Shown in pieces: positions 25,339-33,022 of a DNA stretch of 64,000 bases. Below the pieces are notes generated by a model. That model had not been told where the DNA came from, did no database searches, and was given only the letters and a program-made list of their open reading frames with translations. The stretch lies in assembly GCF_012932675.1 (NCBI RefSeq), contig NZ_JAAIIF010000005.1, positions 1-64,000 on the forward strand, written 5' to 3'. The DNA is from Bifidobacterium erythrocebi (lineage in GTDB: Bacteria; Actinomycetota; Actinomycetes; Actinomycetales; Bifidobacteriaceae). Each line of letters begins with the position of its first letter. The stretch's first letter is position 1. A program made the position numbers and the translations under genes.

Positions 25339-26679
25339 ATGCAATGGTGGCAGATTCTCCTGATGATCGCGGCGGTGGCGGCAGCCGCCCTCGCCGCGTA
25401 TTGGGCAGGCAAGGAACGCGGCGAGCGCATCGCCGGCGAAGAACATGACGGCGGCAGGAAGACCGTAGGCGGCGAATCGCTGCTCGGCTCCGGCGAGTCG
25501 AAGCGGAGCGTCGAAGAGGCGTTCATGCGCGCGTTGCCCCAGGCCGTGGCGCTGACGGACGGCAACGGTGCCATCCGGTATGCGCGTGACGACATCGAAC
25601 AGTACGGCTGCGTGGCGTCCGGTCATATCCGCAACGACGATATGCTCGACATGCTCGCCCAGGTGGAGCATGACGGGGTGAGCCGTGAACGCGAGCTTGA
25701 GGTGACTCGCCCGGCTGCCGATCTTGAACGTGGATCTTCGGGCAGGGGAGTGCGGGCCGGCCAGGCCGCGCCCTCGCGCGAACGGTATCTGAGCGTGCGG
25801 GTGAGCGGCATAGGCGATGGCCTGTTCGCGCTGTTCATCACGGATGTGAGCGAACGCAGGCATTTCGAGGAGATGCGCCGCGAGTTCATGACGAATGTGG
25901 CGCATGAGCTGAAAACGCCTGCGGGCGCGATCTCGCTGCTGGCCGAGACCATTTCCGACGCGTCCGACGATCCTGACGCGGTGCGGTATTTCTCCGGTCG
26001 TGTGAGCAAGGAATCCGCGCGACTGACCGAATTGGTGCAGAAACTCATCGACCTGCAGAAGATGCAGGATGCCGGGCATGGCCTTCAGCCGAAACGGCTG
26101 TCCGCATTGGCCGTGGCCCGCGCCGCGATCGACGCGAATCGCGTGCAGGCCGACCGGCGTCACATCGACCTGGTGCTGGCGTACGGCGGCACGCAGCTGG
26201 GGCTGGAACCGGCTGGCGACGACCCCGACGTGTGGATCGAATGCGACGAGAACGCGATCGTCACCGCGGTGAAGAACCTGGTGGAGAACGCCATCCACTA
26301 TTCGCCCGAACACACCACGGTTCGTGTGGTGGTGAGCGAGGATGCGGGCAACGTGCACATCCGCGTGATCGACCAGGGCATCGGCATTCCGGAAGCATCC
26401 ATCGGCCATATCTTCGAACGCTTCTACCGCGTCGACCCGGCACGCTCCCGCCAGACGGGCGGCACCGGCCTGGGCCTTGCCATCACCAAGCACTGCGTGG
26501 AGGACTGCGGCGGCACGATTTCCGTATGGTCGCACGAATCCGAGGGGTCCACGTTCACCATCGAACTGCCGTGCGCCGGCGATGCTGGCAGTGTAGCTAA
26601 CGCCAGCAGCGCCAACGATGCGGACAGCACCAACGATGCGGACAACACCGGCGATGCCGCAACCGGCCAGACGGCATAG
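25339..26679 (+). CDS. Sensor histidine kinase, SenX3/PhoR-like (phosphate sensing)
   Basis: Membrane histidine kinase pairing with the next gene (446 aa). One N-terminal TM helix (about 5-25), a PAS-like region (about 60-175), the H-box MTNVAHELKTP (His about 190), N-box KNLVENAIHYSP and the ATP lid motifs DQGIGIP and GGTGLGLAI. The C-terminal 30 residues are encoded by an 18-bp tandem repeat rich in Asn, Ala and Asp, dispensable in appearance. Position next to regX3-like and pstSCAB, and the flanking PHO boxes, point to phosphate starvation. No PhoU gene is present in the window. Confidence 0.92.
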   Translation: MQWWQILLMIAAVAAAALAAYWAGKERGERIAGEEHDGGRKTVGGESLLGSGESKRSVEEAFMRALPQAVALTDGNGAIRYARDDIEQYGCVASGHIRNDDMLDMLAQVEHDGVSRERELEVTRPAADLERGSSGRGVRAGQAAPSRERYLSVRVSGIGDGLFALFITDVSERRHFEEMRREFMTNVAHELKTPAGAISLLAETISDASDDPDAVRYFSGRVSKESARLTELVQKLIDLQKMQDAGHGLQPKRLSALAVARAAIDANRVQADRRHIDLVLAYGGTQLGLEPAGDDPDVWIECDENAIVTAVKNLVENAIHYSPEHTTVRVVVSEDAGNVHIRVIDQGIGIPEASIGHIFERFYRVDPARSRQTGGTGLGLAITKHCVEDCGGTISVWSHESEGSTFTIELPCAGDAGSVANASSANDADSTNDADNTGDAATGQTA

Positions 26680-26731
26680 CGGAACAGATGACCGGCAGAG
26701 AAGCTTGAATACAGAGAAATGAGGAAACAGC

Positions 26732-27436
26732 ATGACACGCATACTGATCGTGGAAGATGAGGAGTCCTACCGGGAACCGCTGGTGTACCAGCTCACCCGC
26801 GAAGGCTACGAGGTCTCCGCCGCGGCCACCGGCGAGGAAGGGCTCGAACTGTTCACCCACGGCGGCATCGACCTGGTGCTGCTCGACCTGATGCTCCCCG
26901 GCATCGACGGAACCGCGCTGTGCCGCCGCATCCGCGAGCAGAGCCGCGTGCCGATCATCATGCTGACCGCGAAAAGCACGGAGATTGACAAGGTGGTCGG
27001 TCTGGAGATCGGCGCCGACGACTATGTGACCAAGCCGTACTCCTTCCGCGAACTGCTGGCACGCATCCGCGCCGTCATGCGCCGCAACCAGAACGCCCAA
27101 CAGCAGGGCGTGGCGGGCGACGACGACGTGCCGCTGGTCTGTGGCGACATCGTGATGCACGTGGGTCAGCATCAGGTCACCGTGCGCGGCGAATCGGTAT
27201 TCTTCCCGCTGAAGGAATTCGAACTGCTCGAATACCTGATGCAGAACAAGGGACGCGTGCTCACCCGCCACCAGCTCATCGACCGCATCTGGGGCGCGGA
27301 TTACGTGGGAGACACCAAGACGCTCGACGTGCACGTCAAGCGCGTGCGCGCCAAGATCGAGGAAGTGCCGAGCCACCCGAAATACCTGAGCACCGTGCGC
27401 GGACTGGGCTACAAGATCGACGAACCCTCCGACTGA
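26732..27436 (+). CDS. Response regulator, RegX3/PhoB-like (OmpR family)
   Basis: DNA-binding regulator of the phosphate regulon (234 aa). The receiver domain has the acidic pocket VEDEES, phospho-acceptor Asp in LLDLMLPG (about residue 52), Thr in MLTAKS and Lys in TKPYSF. The C-terminal winged helix ends in DVHVKRVRAKIE and TVRGLGYK. It lies 52 bp after the kinase in one operon. A candidate PHO box lies 75 bp after its stop, upstream of pstS. Confidence 0.94.
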   Translation: MTRILIVEDEESYREPLVYQLTREGYEVSAAATGEEGLELFTHGGIDLVLLDLMLPGIDGTALCRRIREQSRVPIIMLTAKSTEIDKVVGLEIGADDYVTKPYSFRELLARIRAVMRRNQNAQQQGVAGDDDVPLVCGDIVMHVGQHQVTVRGESVFFPLKEFELLEYLMQNKGRVLTRHQLIDRIWGADYVGDTKTLDVHVKRVRAKIEEVPSHPKYLSTVRGLGYKIDEPSD

Positions 27437-27511
27437 CGGTCGCTTGCGGCCCGACTGCCGACTGATAGGCCTGTCGGTTGCTCGATAGCCCAGTCGCAAA
27501 TGACGGGAACT

Positions 27512-27533
27512 GTTCATCTTCCGTTCACCTATT
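27512..27533 (+). promoter_or_regulatory. PHO box upstream of pstS
   Basis: Two 11-bp direct repeats, GTTCATCTTCC (27512-27522) and GTTCACCTATT (27523-27533), match the GTTCACC-type direct repeats known for actinobacterial PhoP. They lie about 100 bp before the pstS start. A TAGGCT hexamer at 27561-27566 could be the -10 box. Confidence 0.7.
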
Positions 27534-27635
27534 TTGGTTCGGGGCACCCGCCGGATTCCCTAGGCTTGTAAGTGTCCTAAGCGACGGGCGGCCACGGCCC
27601 CCGTCCAGACAGATGACATGAGGAATAAGAAGATA

Positions 27636-28757
27636 ATGAACAAGAATCTCATCGTTCGTTCACTGGCCGCCGTCTCCGGCCTGGCCATGCTGGCCTCCCT
27701 CGCCGCCTGCGGCGACAACACCGCGGCCACCACTGATTCGACTTCCACCAAGAACTCCAGCACGCAGATCTCCGGCGACTACGCCGGCGCAGGCGCCTCC
27801 TCCCAGCAGGCCGCCGTCGAAGCCTGGATCGCCGGATTCAAGAACACCAACCCGGACGCCAAGATCGCCTACAATCCCTCCGGCTCCGGCGCCGGCGTGA
27901 CCACCTTCCTGCAGGGTGCCACCGCATGGGCAGGCTCCGACAAGGCGCTCGCCGACGACGAGGTCGAGCAGTCCAAGAACGTGTGCGCCAAGGGCACCGC
28001 CTTCGACGTGCCGGTGTACGTCTCCCCGATCGCGGTCGTGTTCAACCTCAAGGGCGTGTCCGACCAGGGCAAGCACGTCAACATGGATGCCTCCACCATC
28101 GCCAAGATCTTCGACGGCAAGATCACCAAGTGGAACGACGACGCCATCAAGTCCCAGAACCCGAAGCTCGACCTGCCCGACACCGACATCACCGTCGTGC
28201 ACCGTTCCGATAAGTCCGGCACCACCCAGAACTTCGTGAGCTACTTCAAGGATGTGGCCCCGAACGACTGGACCTACGACCTGTCCGAGAACTGGCCGAA
28301 CGAGGTCGGCCAGGGCGCCAAGGGCACCTCCGGCGTGATCAACACCGTCAAGCAGGCCGACGGCACCATCGGCTACGCCGACTTTTCCCAGATCGGCGAG
28401 CTGGGCACCGTGGCCGTCAAGGTCGGCTCCAAGTACACCGAGATCTCCGCCGACGCCGGTTCCAAGGTCATCGAGGATTCCAAGATCGCCGACGTCAAGG
28501 GCGACCACCGCGTCGTGGTGAACATCAACCACAAGACCGAGGCCGACGGCGCCTACCCGATCGTGCTGGTCTCCTACGACATCGTCTGCCCGGCATACAA
28601 GGACACCAAGACCGCCGAGTTCGCCAAGTCCTGGCTGAGCTACGTCACCAGCGACGAAGGCCAGAAGACCGCCCAGCAGGCCGCCGGCACCGCGCCGCTG
28701 CCGAGCACGCTGACCGCCAAGATCGCCGAATCCATCAAGGCGATCTCCACCAAGTGA
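27636..28757 (+). CDS. pstS: Phosphate-binding lipoprotein PstS
   Basis: Extracytoplasmic phosphate receptor of the Pst ABC importer (373 aa). The signal peptide ends in the lipobox LAAC (Cys about residue 24), so the protein is lipid-anchored. Phosphate-pocket segments include SGSGAGVTTFLQG, WAGSDKAL and VVHRSDKSGTTQNF. The ATG at 27636 is preferred over an in-frame ATG at 27618 because GAGGAA lies between them at usable distance. It is the first gene of pstSCAB and lies behind a PHO box. Confidence 0.95.
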   Translation: MNKNLIVRSLAAVSGLAMLASLAACGDNTAATTDSTSTKNSSTQISGDYAGAGASSQQAAVEAWIAGFKNTNPDAKIAYNPSGSGAGVTTFLQGATAWAGSDKALADDEVEQSKNVCAKGTAFDVPVYVSPIAVVFNLKGVSDQGKHVNMDASTIAKIFDGKITKWNDDAIKSQNPKLDLPDTDITVVHRSDKSGTTQNFVSYFKDVAPNDWTYDLSENWPNEVGQGAKGTSGVINTVKQADGTIGYADFSQIGELGTVAVKVGSKYTEISADAGSKVIEDSKIADVKGDHRVVVNINHKTEADGAYPIVLVSYDIVCPAYKDTKTAEFAKSWLSYVTSDEGQKTAQQAAGTAPLPSTLTAKIAESIKAISTK

Positions 28758-28779
28758 CAAGTCGCTGACTTGCCGTTCC

Positions 28780-28835
28780 GAGCGAAGTCGGAGCCCCCGA
28801 TTCCCATGTAGGATGAGAGGAATCCGACTTCGCTC
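28780..28835 (+). other. Intercistronic stem-loop between pstS and pstC
   Basis: A perfect 13-bp stem (28780-28792 with 28823-28835) encloses a loop of 30 bases in the 129-bp gap. No T run follows. It probably limits read-through or stabilises the pstS mRNA 3' end, so that the binding protein is made in excess over the permease. Confidence 0.65.
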
Positions 28836-28886
28836 AAACTGCTGAGTACACCAAATACGTTCCGAAATACGTTCCAAGGAGAACTT

Positions 28887-29840
28887 GTGAGTTCGCAAGA
28901 CAACACGGCCGAACGCCATGGCAGCGGCAAAACCGCCGACAAGGTATTCAAAGGCGTCGCCTATGGCTGTGGCATCCTCATTCTGGTGGTGCTTGCCGCC
29001 GTCGCCCTGTTCCTGCTGTTCCGCGCATGGCCGCTGATCGGCGGCGACCAGAAGGCCAACAGCGCCACGATTTCCAGCTTCACCGGCGGCAAGGCCACCA
29101 ACTTCTGGCAGTACGTCGGGCCGCTGCTGTTCGGCACCGTGCTGGTTTCGGCCCTCGCACTGCTGATTTCCTTCTTCGTCTCGGTGGGCATCGCGCTGTT
29201 CATCTCGCACTACGCGCCGAAGAAGCTCGCCACCGTGCTGAGCTACGTGGTCGATCTGCTGGCCGCCATCCCGTCCGTCATCTACGGCCTGTGGGGTGGC
29301 CTGGTGCTCGTCCCGGCCATCTACCCGTTCTGGAACTGGCTGTCGAAGACGTTCGGCTGGATCCCGATCTTCGCCGGCCCGGCCGCCAACCCCTCCCGTA
29401 CCGTCGCCACCGTGTCCGTGGTGCTCGCGGTCATGATCCTGCCGATCATCACCTCCATGTCGCGCGACATCTTCCTGCAGACCCCGCGCCTGCAGGAAGA
29501 GGCGGCTCTGGCGCTCGGCGCGACCAGATGGGAGATGGTCAAGCTCGCCGTGCTGCCGTTCGGCAAGTCCGGCGTCGTGTCCGCCTCCATGCTCGGCCTG
29601 GGTCGCGCACTCGGCGAGACCATGGCCGTGCTGATGATCCTGTCCCCGGGTCTCAACTATTCGTTCAAACTGCTGCAGGCCTCCCAGAACCAGACCATCG
29701 CGGCCAACATCGCGGCGCAGTACCCGGAAGCGAATTCGCTGGGCGTCTCCGCGCTGATCGGCACCGGCCTGGTCCTGTTCCTCATTACCTTCGTGGTGAA
29801 CTTCACCGCACGTAAGATCACCGAGAAAGCGAGCGCATGA
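28887..29840 (+). CDS. pstC: Phosphate ABC transporter permease PstC
   Basis: Inner-membrane channel subunit (317 aa) with six TM helices. The permease EAA-type loop reads EEAALALGATRWEM, followed by GRALGETMAV. GTG start with AAGGAG upstream. The stop overlaps the pstA start by four bases (ATGA), so the two are translationally coupled. Confidence 0.95.
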   Translation: MSSQDNTAERHGSGKTADKVFKGVAYGCGILILVVLAAVALFLLFRAWPLIGGDQKANSATISSFTGGKATNFWQYVGPLLFGTVLVSALALLISFFVSVGIALFISHYAPKKLATVLSYVVDLLAAIPSVIYGLWGGLVLVPAIYPFWNWLSKTFGWIPIFAGPAANPSRTVATVSVVLAVMILPIITSMSRDIFLQTPRLQEEAALALGATRWEMVKLAVLPFGKSGVVSASMLGLGRALGETMAVLMILSPGLNYSFKLLQASQNQTIAANIAAQYPEANSLGVSALIGTGLVLFLITFVVNFTARKITEKASA

Positions 29841-30829
29841 TGTCCGCAACCGAAGAATCCCCCATGAACGGCGCGCCCGTCATCGACTTCGACAAGTTCA
29901 AACCCACCCGTTCCTTCATCGCGGCCCGCAAGCGCAAGGACGCGGCCATGCGCATGCTGATCTCGCTGGCGTTCATCGTCGCGCTCGTGCCGTTGATCTC
30001 CGTGCTGTGGACCACCATCGCCAACGGCGTCAAGAGGCTCAACCTCAACTTCCTGAGCTATAACATGACAGGCGTGGTCGGCGGCAACCCGACGCCCTCC
30101 GGCGGCTACGGCGGCGTGCAGCACGCCATCATCGGCACGCTGGAGATCACGCTCGGTGCCATGGTCATCTCCATCCCGATCGGCCTGATGTGCGCCGTGT
30201 ACCTGGTCGAGTACTCCAACCGCGGCAAGCTGTCGCGCGCCATCACCCTGCTGGTGGACGTGATGAGCGGCATCCCGTCCATCGTGGCCGGCCTGTTCGC
30301 CTTCTCGATGTTCACCATCCTGCTCGGCCCCGGCACCATCAACGGCTTCGAAGGCTCCGTGGCGCTGTCGCTGCTCATGTTGCCCACCGTGGTCAAGTCC
30401 AGTGAGGAAATGCTCAAGATCGTGCCGAACGATCTGCGCGAGGCCTCGTATGCGCTGGGTGTGACCAAGCAGCGCACCATCACCAAGATCGTGCTGCGCA
30501 CCGCACTGCCGGGCATCGTGTCCGGCTGCATTCTGGCCATCGCGCGAGTGATCGGCGAGACCGCGCCGCTGCTCATGACCGCCGGCTACATCGCCTCCAC
30601 CAACGTGAACCTGTTCTCCGGCCAGATGACCACCCTGCCGGTGTACGTCTACCAGGAATACTCCAAGCTGAACGCCAACTGCCCGGTCGGCGCGGACGCC
30701 TCCTGCGTGACCACCATCCCGATGGAACGCGCCTGGGCCGCGGCTCTCGTGCTCATCGTGCTCGTGCTCATCCTCAACCTCATCGGACGTCTGGTGGCGA
30801 AGCTGTTCGCCGTCAAGACCGAACGCTGA
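29837..30829 (+). CDS. pstA: Phosphate ABC transporter permease PstA
   Basis: Second channel subunit (330 aa), six TM helices. Characteristic segments are [14 protein letters not shown], the EAA-type loop [15 protein letters not shown] and [11 protein letters not shown]. It overlaps pstC by four bases. A second ATG directly follows the first, so the start may be 29840. Confidence 0.95.
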   Translation: MMSATEESPMNGAPVIDFDKFKPTRSFIAARKRKDAAMRMLISLAFIVALVPLISVLWTTIANGVKRLNLNFLSYNMTGVVGGNPTPSGGYGGVQHAIIGTLEITLGAMVISIPIGLMCAVYLVEYSNRGKLSRAITLLVDVMSGIPSIVAGLFAFSMFTILLGPGTINGFEGSVALSLLMLPTVVKSSEEMLKIVPNDLREASYALGVTKQRTITKIVLRTALPGIVSGCILAIARVIGETAPLLMTAGYIASTNVNLFSGQMTTLPVYVYQEYSKLNANCPVGADASCVTTIPMERAWAAALVLIVLVLILNLIGRLVAKLFAVKTER

Positions 30830-30869
30830 TCCGTGCAGTCGTAACCAACCAATTCATAAGGAAAATCAC

Positions 30870-31649
30870 ATGGGACAACGTATTGATGTCAACCATCTGA
30901 ACATCTACTACGGCAACTTCCTGGCCGTGGAGGATGTGAACCTCAACATCGAGGCGAACAAGGTCACCGCATTCATCGGACCTTCCGGCTGCGGCAAGTC
31001 CACGGTGCTGCGCACGCTCGACCGCATGCACGAGATCATCCCCGGCGCGCACTGCGAGGGCGAGGTGCTGCTGGAAGGCAAGAACCTGTATGCCAAGGAC
31101 GTAGACCCGGTGGCCGTGCGCCGCGACGTGGGCATGGTGTTCCAGCGTCCGAACCCGTTCCCGACCATGTCTATCCGCGAGAACGTGCTCGCCGGCGTGA
31201 AGCTCAACAACCGCAAGATCGCGAAGTCCGATGCGGACGATCTGGTCGAGTGGGCGCTGCGTGGCGCGAACCTGTGGAACGAGGTCAAGGATCGTCTGGA
31301 TAATCCGGGCGTCGGCCTGTCCGGCGGCCAGCAGCAGAGGCTGTGCATCGCGCGCGCCGTGGCCGTGCATCCGCAGGTGCTGCTCATGGACGAGCCGTGC
31401 TCCGCGCTCGACCCGATCTCGACGCTGGCCGTGGAGGATCTGATCAACGAGCTGAAGAACGACTACACCATCGTGATCGTGACGCATAACATGCAGCAGG
31501 CCGCGCGTATCGCCGACTACACGGGCTTCTTCAACCTGAAGGCCGTGGGGCAGCCGGGCCACCTGGAGTACTTCACCGACACCACCACCATGTTCAATAA
31601 TCCTCAGAACGAAGAGGCCGAGCGCTACGTGTCCGGCCGCTTCGGCTGA
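30870..31649 (+). CDS. pstB: Phosphate ABC transporter ATPase PstB
   Basis: ATPase of the Pst importer (259 aa, normal length). Walker [11 protein letters not shown]-loop [10 protein letters not shown], signature LSGGQQQRL, Walker [12 protein letters not shown] and H-loop [15 protein letters not shown] precedes the ATG. It is the last gene of pstSCAB; no phoU follows. Downstream is a 1.4-kb gene-free region with a repeat array. Confidence 0.96.
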   Translation: MGQRIDVNHLNIYYGNFLAVEDVNLNIEANKVTAFIGPSGCGKSTVLRTLDRMHEIIPGAHCEGEVLLEGKNLYAKDVDPVAVRRDVGMVFQRPNPFPTMSIRENVLAGVKLNNRKIAKSDADDLVEWALRGANLWNEVKDRLDNPGVGLSGGQQQRLCIARAVAVHPQVLLMDEPCSALDPISTLAVEDLINELKNDYTIVIVTHNMQQAARIADYTGFFNLKAVGQPGHLEYFTDTTTMFNNPQNEEAERYVSGRFG

Positions 31650-31837
31650 TCGATGAGGTCGATCCGCCAAAACGCAGCGGCAATTCGGTGGACTGTCGCA
31701 AGTCGGCTTCAGCCGATTGGAAACCAGTGCTTCGCGTAGTGGCTCCGTAATTACACGCTTTGGCTGATCTGCGGAATCGGTTCGCTCCCGCAATCCGAGG
31801 AATCCGCTCGCTGGGCCATGCTCGGCGGGCGGATTCT
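31650..31837. other. Non-coding region after pstB
   Basis: No convincing gene. GATCGA/TCGATC (31648-31664 zone) forms a small hairpin at the pstB stop. GAATCCGC (31800-31807) pairs with GCGGATTC (31829-31836) just before the repeat array. Either could end the pst transcript, but neither has a T run. Confidence 0.4.
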
Positions 31838-32594
31838 CCCATTGGCTGGATATTTTGGACGTCTGAGAGACTTCCTAGCGTCCGTTTTCCTCCAGTGCCT
31901 GGGTGTTTTTGGCGTGTGACTGGCTTGCCAGAGGTCGTTTTCTCCCACTGTCTGGATGTTTTGGTCGTCTGATTGGCTTCCTAGCGTCCGTTTTTCCCAT
32001 TGGCTGGATGTTTTGGGCGTCTGGGATCCCTTTCGGCGTCTGTTTTTATCCAGCCGGTGGAATATTTGGTCGTGTGAGCGACCTATCAGGGGTTATTCTT
32101 CCCATTGGCTGGATGTTTTTGATCTCTGAATGTCCGGAAGACGCCCTTTTCCCGCTGACTGGATGTTTTTGGCGTGTGAATTCCCTCTCAGCGTCCGTTT
32201 TCTTCCAGCGACTGGATATTCTTGAGTCTAAGTGGCTTGTCAGGGGTTGTTCTTCCCATTGTCTGGATGTTTTTGGCGTGTGGAGTCCCGCTTAGCGTCC
32301 GTTTTCATCCAGTTGGTGGGTGATTCAGTCGTGCAGGTGCCCCGTCAGGGGTTATTTTTCCCATTGGCTGGAGGTTTTTGGTGTCTGGGATCCCCCTCAG
32401 CGTCTGTTTTTATCCAGTCGGTGGGTGTTTTTGGCGTGTTAGTGGTCTGTCAGGGGTTGTTTTTCCCAGTGTCTGGATGATTTGGTCGTGTGAGCGACTG
32501 GGCAAGGGCATTTTTATCCAGTCAGTGGGTGTTTTTGGGCGTGTCAGTGGGGGATTTGGGCGTGTGAGTGGTGTGGCAGAGGGTACTTTTTTTA
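31838..32594. repeat. Tandem array of 14 units, about 52 bp each, with dyad core CCA-N5-TGG
   Basis: Units start at CCA positions 31839, 31892, 31945, 31997, 32050, 32102, 32152, 32205, 32256, 32309, 32361, 32414, 32466 and 32518, a mean period of about 52.2 bp (range 50-53), close to five helical turns. CCA-N5-TGG is kept in 13 of 14 units; unit 7 has CCG. Each core is followed by a T tract after GGATG or GGGTG, then GGCGTGTGA-like sequence, a variable middle, and a second T tract after CAGCGTCYG or CAGGGGTTR. Two unit types (core CCATTGG with CAGCGTC, and CCAGTCG with CAGGGGTT) mostly alternate, giving a 105-bp higher-order dimer. The units are not multiples of three, so the array is not coding. 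Confidence 0.9.
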
Positions 32595-32606
32595 TGCGGA
32601 ACCGTC

Positions 32607-32762
32607 TCGTATGCTGATGCCGCCGTTGCTGATGCCACTGTCGCTGCCGCTGCCGACGCCGAGGACACCCCGAAGCATATGTATGCCAGGTTGGGATTCC
32701 GGGTCGTGGATGAGACGTATGAGTATGTCTGCGCCGATCTGGCTGGTCTTACGTTGGATTAG
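32607..32762 (+). pseudogene. GNAT acetyltransferase remnant (C-terminal end only)
   Basis: About 50 codons in one frame end with a typical GNAT C-terminus: TPKHMYARLGFRVVDETYEY, the conserved Y..LGF motif for acetyl-CoA binding, and a stop at 32760-32762. Before it lies only an alanine/aspartate-rich run and then the repeat array, so the N-terminal two thirds and start are missing. The break lies close to the end of the tandem array, which may have replaced the gene's 5' part. Confidence 0.6.
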
Positions 32763-33022
32763 AGCGACGTTCCGCCAAGTCCTCTGCAGCCCCTCAACAG
32801 CCTTCCACGACGTTTCCGCAAAGCCTTCAACAGGCCTTCCACAAAGTCTTCCGCAGGTCTTCTGCAATACTCTCGCAGCCCATGCAATTCCGATGACCCA
32901 TGGCGGTGCTAGGGTAAGCGCGTTCGGAACTTACGTTCCACGGCGAGTCGCGATTCTCGCCGGAGCGCGTGCGGAACGTGCGCGTTCCTATCAACCCAAG
33001 ACAACAAGACAGAGAAGAGATA
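32763..33022 (+). promoter_or_regulatory. Purine permease upstream region with structured leader
   Basis: Bases 32770-32870 are a degenerate CTTCC-GCAAAG-type short repeat. Bases 32926-32988 can form competing stems: GGAAC (32926-32930)/GTTCC (32935-32939), or ACGTTCC (32933-32939)/GGAACGT (32973-32979) enclosing CGGCGAG (32941-32947)/CTCGCCG (32956-32962), or GGAAC (32973-32977)/GTTCC (32984-32988). It does not match the classical purine riboswitch. Confidence 0.45.

Noticed and set aside
31838..32594. CRISPR array
   Set aside because: Units are degenerate along their whole length with no constant repeat and unique spacers, and no cas genes are present.
31903..32617. Several plus-strand open frames rich in Phe/Gly/Cys/Trp in the repeat array
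   Set aside because: The repeat length is not a multiple of three, so the frame shifts from unit to unit; there are no ribosome sites and no protein-level repeat is maintained.
32870..33020. Classical purine riboswitch before the purine permease
   Set aside because: The three-way junction core and loop motifs of that class are not present.
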